A stretch of DNA of 13,906 nt from Bryobacteraceae bacterium (GTDB lineage: Bacteria; Acidobacteriota; Terriglobia; Bryobacterales; Bryobacteraceae). Of this stretch, positions 13,224-13,906 are shown piece after piece. The notes beneath the pieces were generated by a model. The model had not been told where the DNA came from and searched no databases. It was given only the letters and a program-made list of their open reading frames with translations. The position numbers were made by a program, and so were the translations under genes. How positions within the stretch are numbered: position 1 is the stretch's first letter; every line of letters begins with the position of its first letter. The stretch is taken from positions 1 through 13,906 of the forward strand of contig JASHQT010000358.1 in assembly GCA_030039005.1 (NCBI GenBank), in the 5' to 3' direction.

Positions 13224-13906
13224 CTATGCGCTCGATCTTACAGCGGATGGCTCGTTGCGCAAAATGATGATGGTTTCCGAGGTGCTGCCGGTGAGACCGC
13301 GGCGCACGCGGCGCTCGTTCGGGATCGCTTCAGTATGGTCGTAAACGTGGACATACCCTCCCACTTCACGCGTTGCAATACGGGAGATGATTTCTGGAAG
13401 GTTCGCCTTCTCAACTTCGCTGCTGCCGTCGCCGATAATCAGGATGCAATACTTCCCCGGACTTAACACGCTCCGCCAGTTCCGAAAGCATTCGCGCATG
13501 AGCATTAGGAAAGCATCCTTTTTCGGCGAGACCTCACGATCGAGAGCGTTGTGATCTTCAACCCCGAGAAACCACAGTCGCAGACGATTGTCGCGCGCAT
13601 AGTCGAGCTGACGCATGTACGGGGGGCTGGTGATAATGGCGTCGACCATTTCCCTAGGTCTCAGCAGATGTGCCGATCGCGAATAGCACCAGCGTTTTAT
13701 TTCTTTGTTAAGCTCCGGGACACGGCGAAAGGCACGTCTCACTTTGGCTTCCAGACGGTCGCGGACGGAGCGGTATTCGTACAACTGGGGGAACTCGGCT
13801 GGAGGGAAGGCCTTTACGCGAAGGTACGGAACCGTGTGGCTGCTGGGAAATGAGAGAAATCCTGGGCGCTGGTGGTGAAGAATTCCCAGAAGGGATGCCA
13901 GCATGA
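13224..13906 (-). CDS. DNA amino-methyltransferase (N4/N6), C-terminal part, truncated by window edge
   Basis: About 227 residues are visible, with the frame open to the right edge; the ATG at 13904 may be internal. The catalytic motif IV is TSPPY in VDAIITSPPYMRQLDYAR (88-104 of the visible part), followed by LRLWFLG, the pattern of N4-cytosine/N6-adenine methyltransferases. A preceding LLGILHHQRPGFLSF with YEYRSVRDRLEAKVRRA is what I recall from a family whose N-terminal half holds the SAM-binding DPxxGSGT motif, so that half should lie just outside. Later segments, LSPGKYCILIIGDG and SETIIILR, fit motifs VI-VIII. As the first visible gene of the operon with DUF262 and HEPN, it probably marks host DNA; RNA methylation (TRM11-like relatives) is a weaker alternative. 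The stop is 20 bases before the DUF262 start. Confidence 0.85.
   Translation of the reverse strand, partial: MLASLLGILHHQRPGFLSFPSSHTVPYLRVKAFPPAEFPQLYEYRSVRDRLEAKVRRAFRRVPELNKEIKRWCYSRSAHLLRPREMVDAIITSPPYMRQLDYARDNRLRLWFLGVEDHNALDREVSPKKDAFLMLMRECFRNWRSVLSPGKYCILIIGDGSSEVEKANLPEIISRIATREVGGYVHVYDHTEAIPNERRVRRGLTGSTSETIIILRNEPSAVRSSA

Noticed and set aside
12993..13853. Plus-strand frames opposite the DUF262 and methyltransferase genes
   Set aside because: They have no recognisable domain and lie opposite genes with clear DGQQR and TSPPY motifs.

Overview
The window looks like a chromosomal stretch from a GC-rich acidobacterium of the Solibacter/Bryobacter type. The strongest pointer is the 885-residue secreted NHL-repeat protein (5939-8596), whose C-terminus matches the TIGR03437 domain that is heavily expanded in 'Candidatus Solibacter'. 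Most of the window is GC-rich with tightly packed, often overlapping genes. The right end (about 11.5-13.9 kb) is visibly poorer in GC and carries defence-type genes. No rRNA, tRNA, insertion sequence or CRISPR array was seen.

Left part (1-4640). After the tail of an unrecognised plus-strand gene comes a minus-strand operon of five genes, each overlapping the next, in the order egtB (4624-3392), egtD (3426-2422), ABC ATPase (2425-1685), ABC permease (1688-1068) and lipoprotein substrate-binding protein (1098-223). EgtD trimethylates histidine to hercynine, and EgtB adds sulfur from a thiol donor to give the ergothioneine precursor sulfoxide. The ABC genes belong to the osmoprotectant (OpuB/OpuC/Yeh) class that binds quaternary amines. 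Tight coupling to egtB-egtD suggests an importer for ergothioneine, hercynine or a related betaine, that is, a producer that also carries its own scavenging system.

Middle part (4641-10160). A minus-strand secreted protein of unknown function (4713-5306) and a small plus-strand protein (5442-5708) diverge from a short region containing four copies of a CAGGACT element. The TIGR03437 protein follows, with a consensus -10 box placed so close to its likely TTG start that the transcript may be leaderless. Then comes a secreted DUF8021-like protein whose stop overlaps the GTG start of a single-domain Rcp1-like response regulator. That regulator overlaps a convergent MFS transporter by four bases.

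Right part (10157-13906). Beyond the MFS gene, three minus-strand genes form what looks like a defence operon, read from the right edge: a DNA amino-methyltransferase with a TSPPY motif (5' end outside the window), a DUF262 (ParB/GmrS-like) protein with a DGQQR motif but no recognisable HNH nuclease domain, and a small HEPN-like protein with RNAIAH (Rx4H). I read this as a possible split DUF262-HEPN system with a modification enzyme. The methyltransferase-DUF262-HEPN cassette and the egt-transporter operon are the two parts most worth follow-up.
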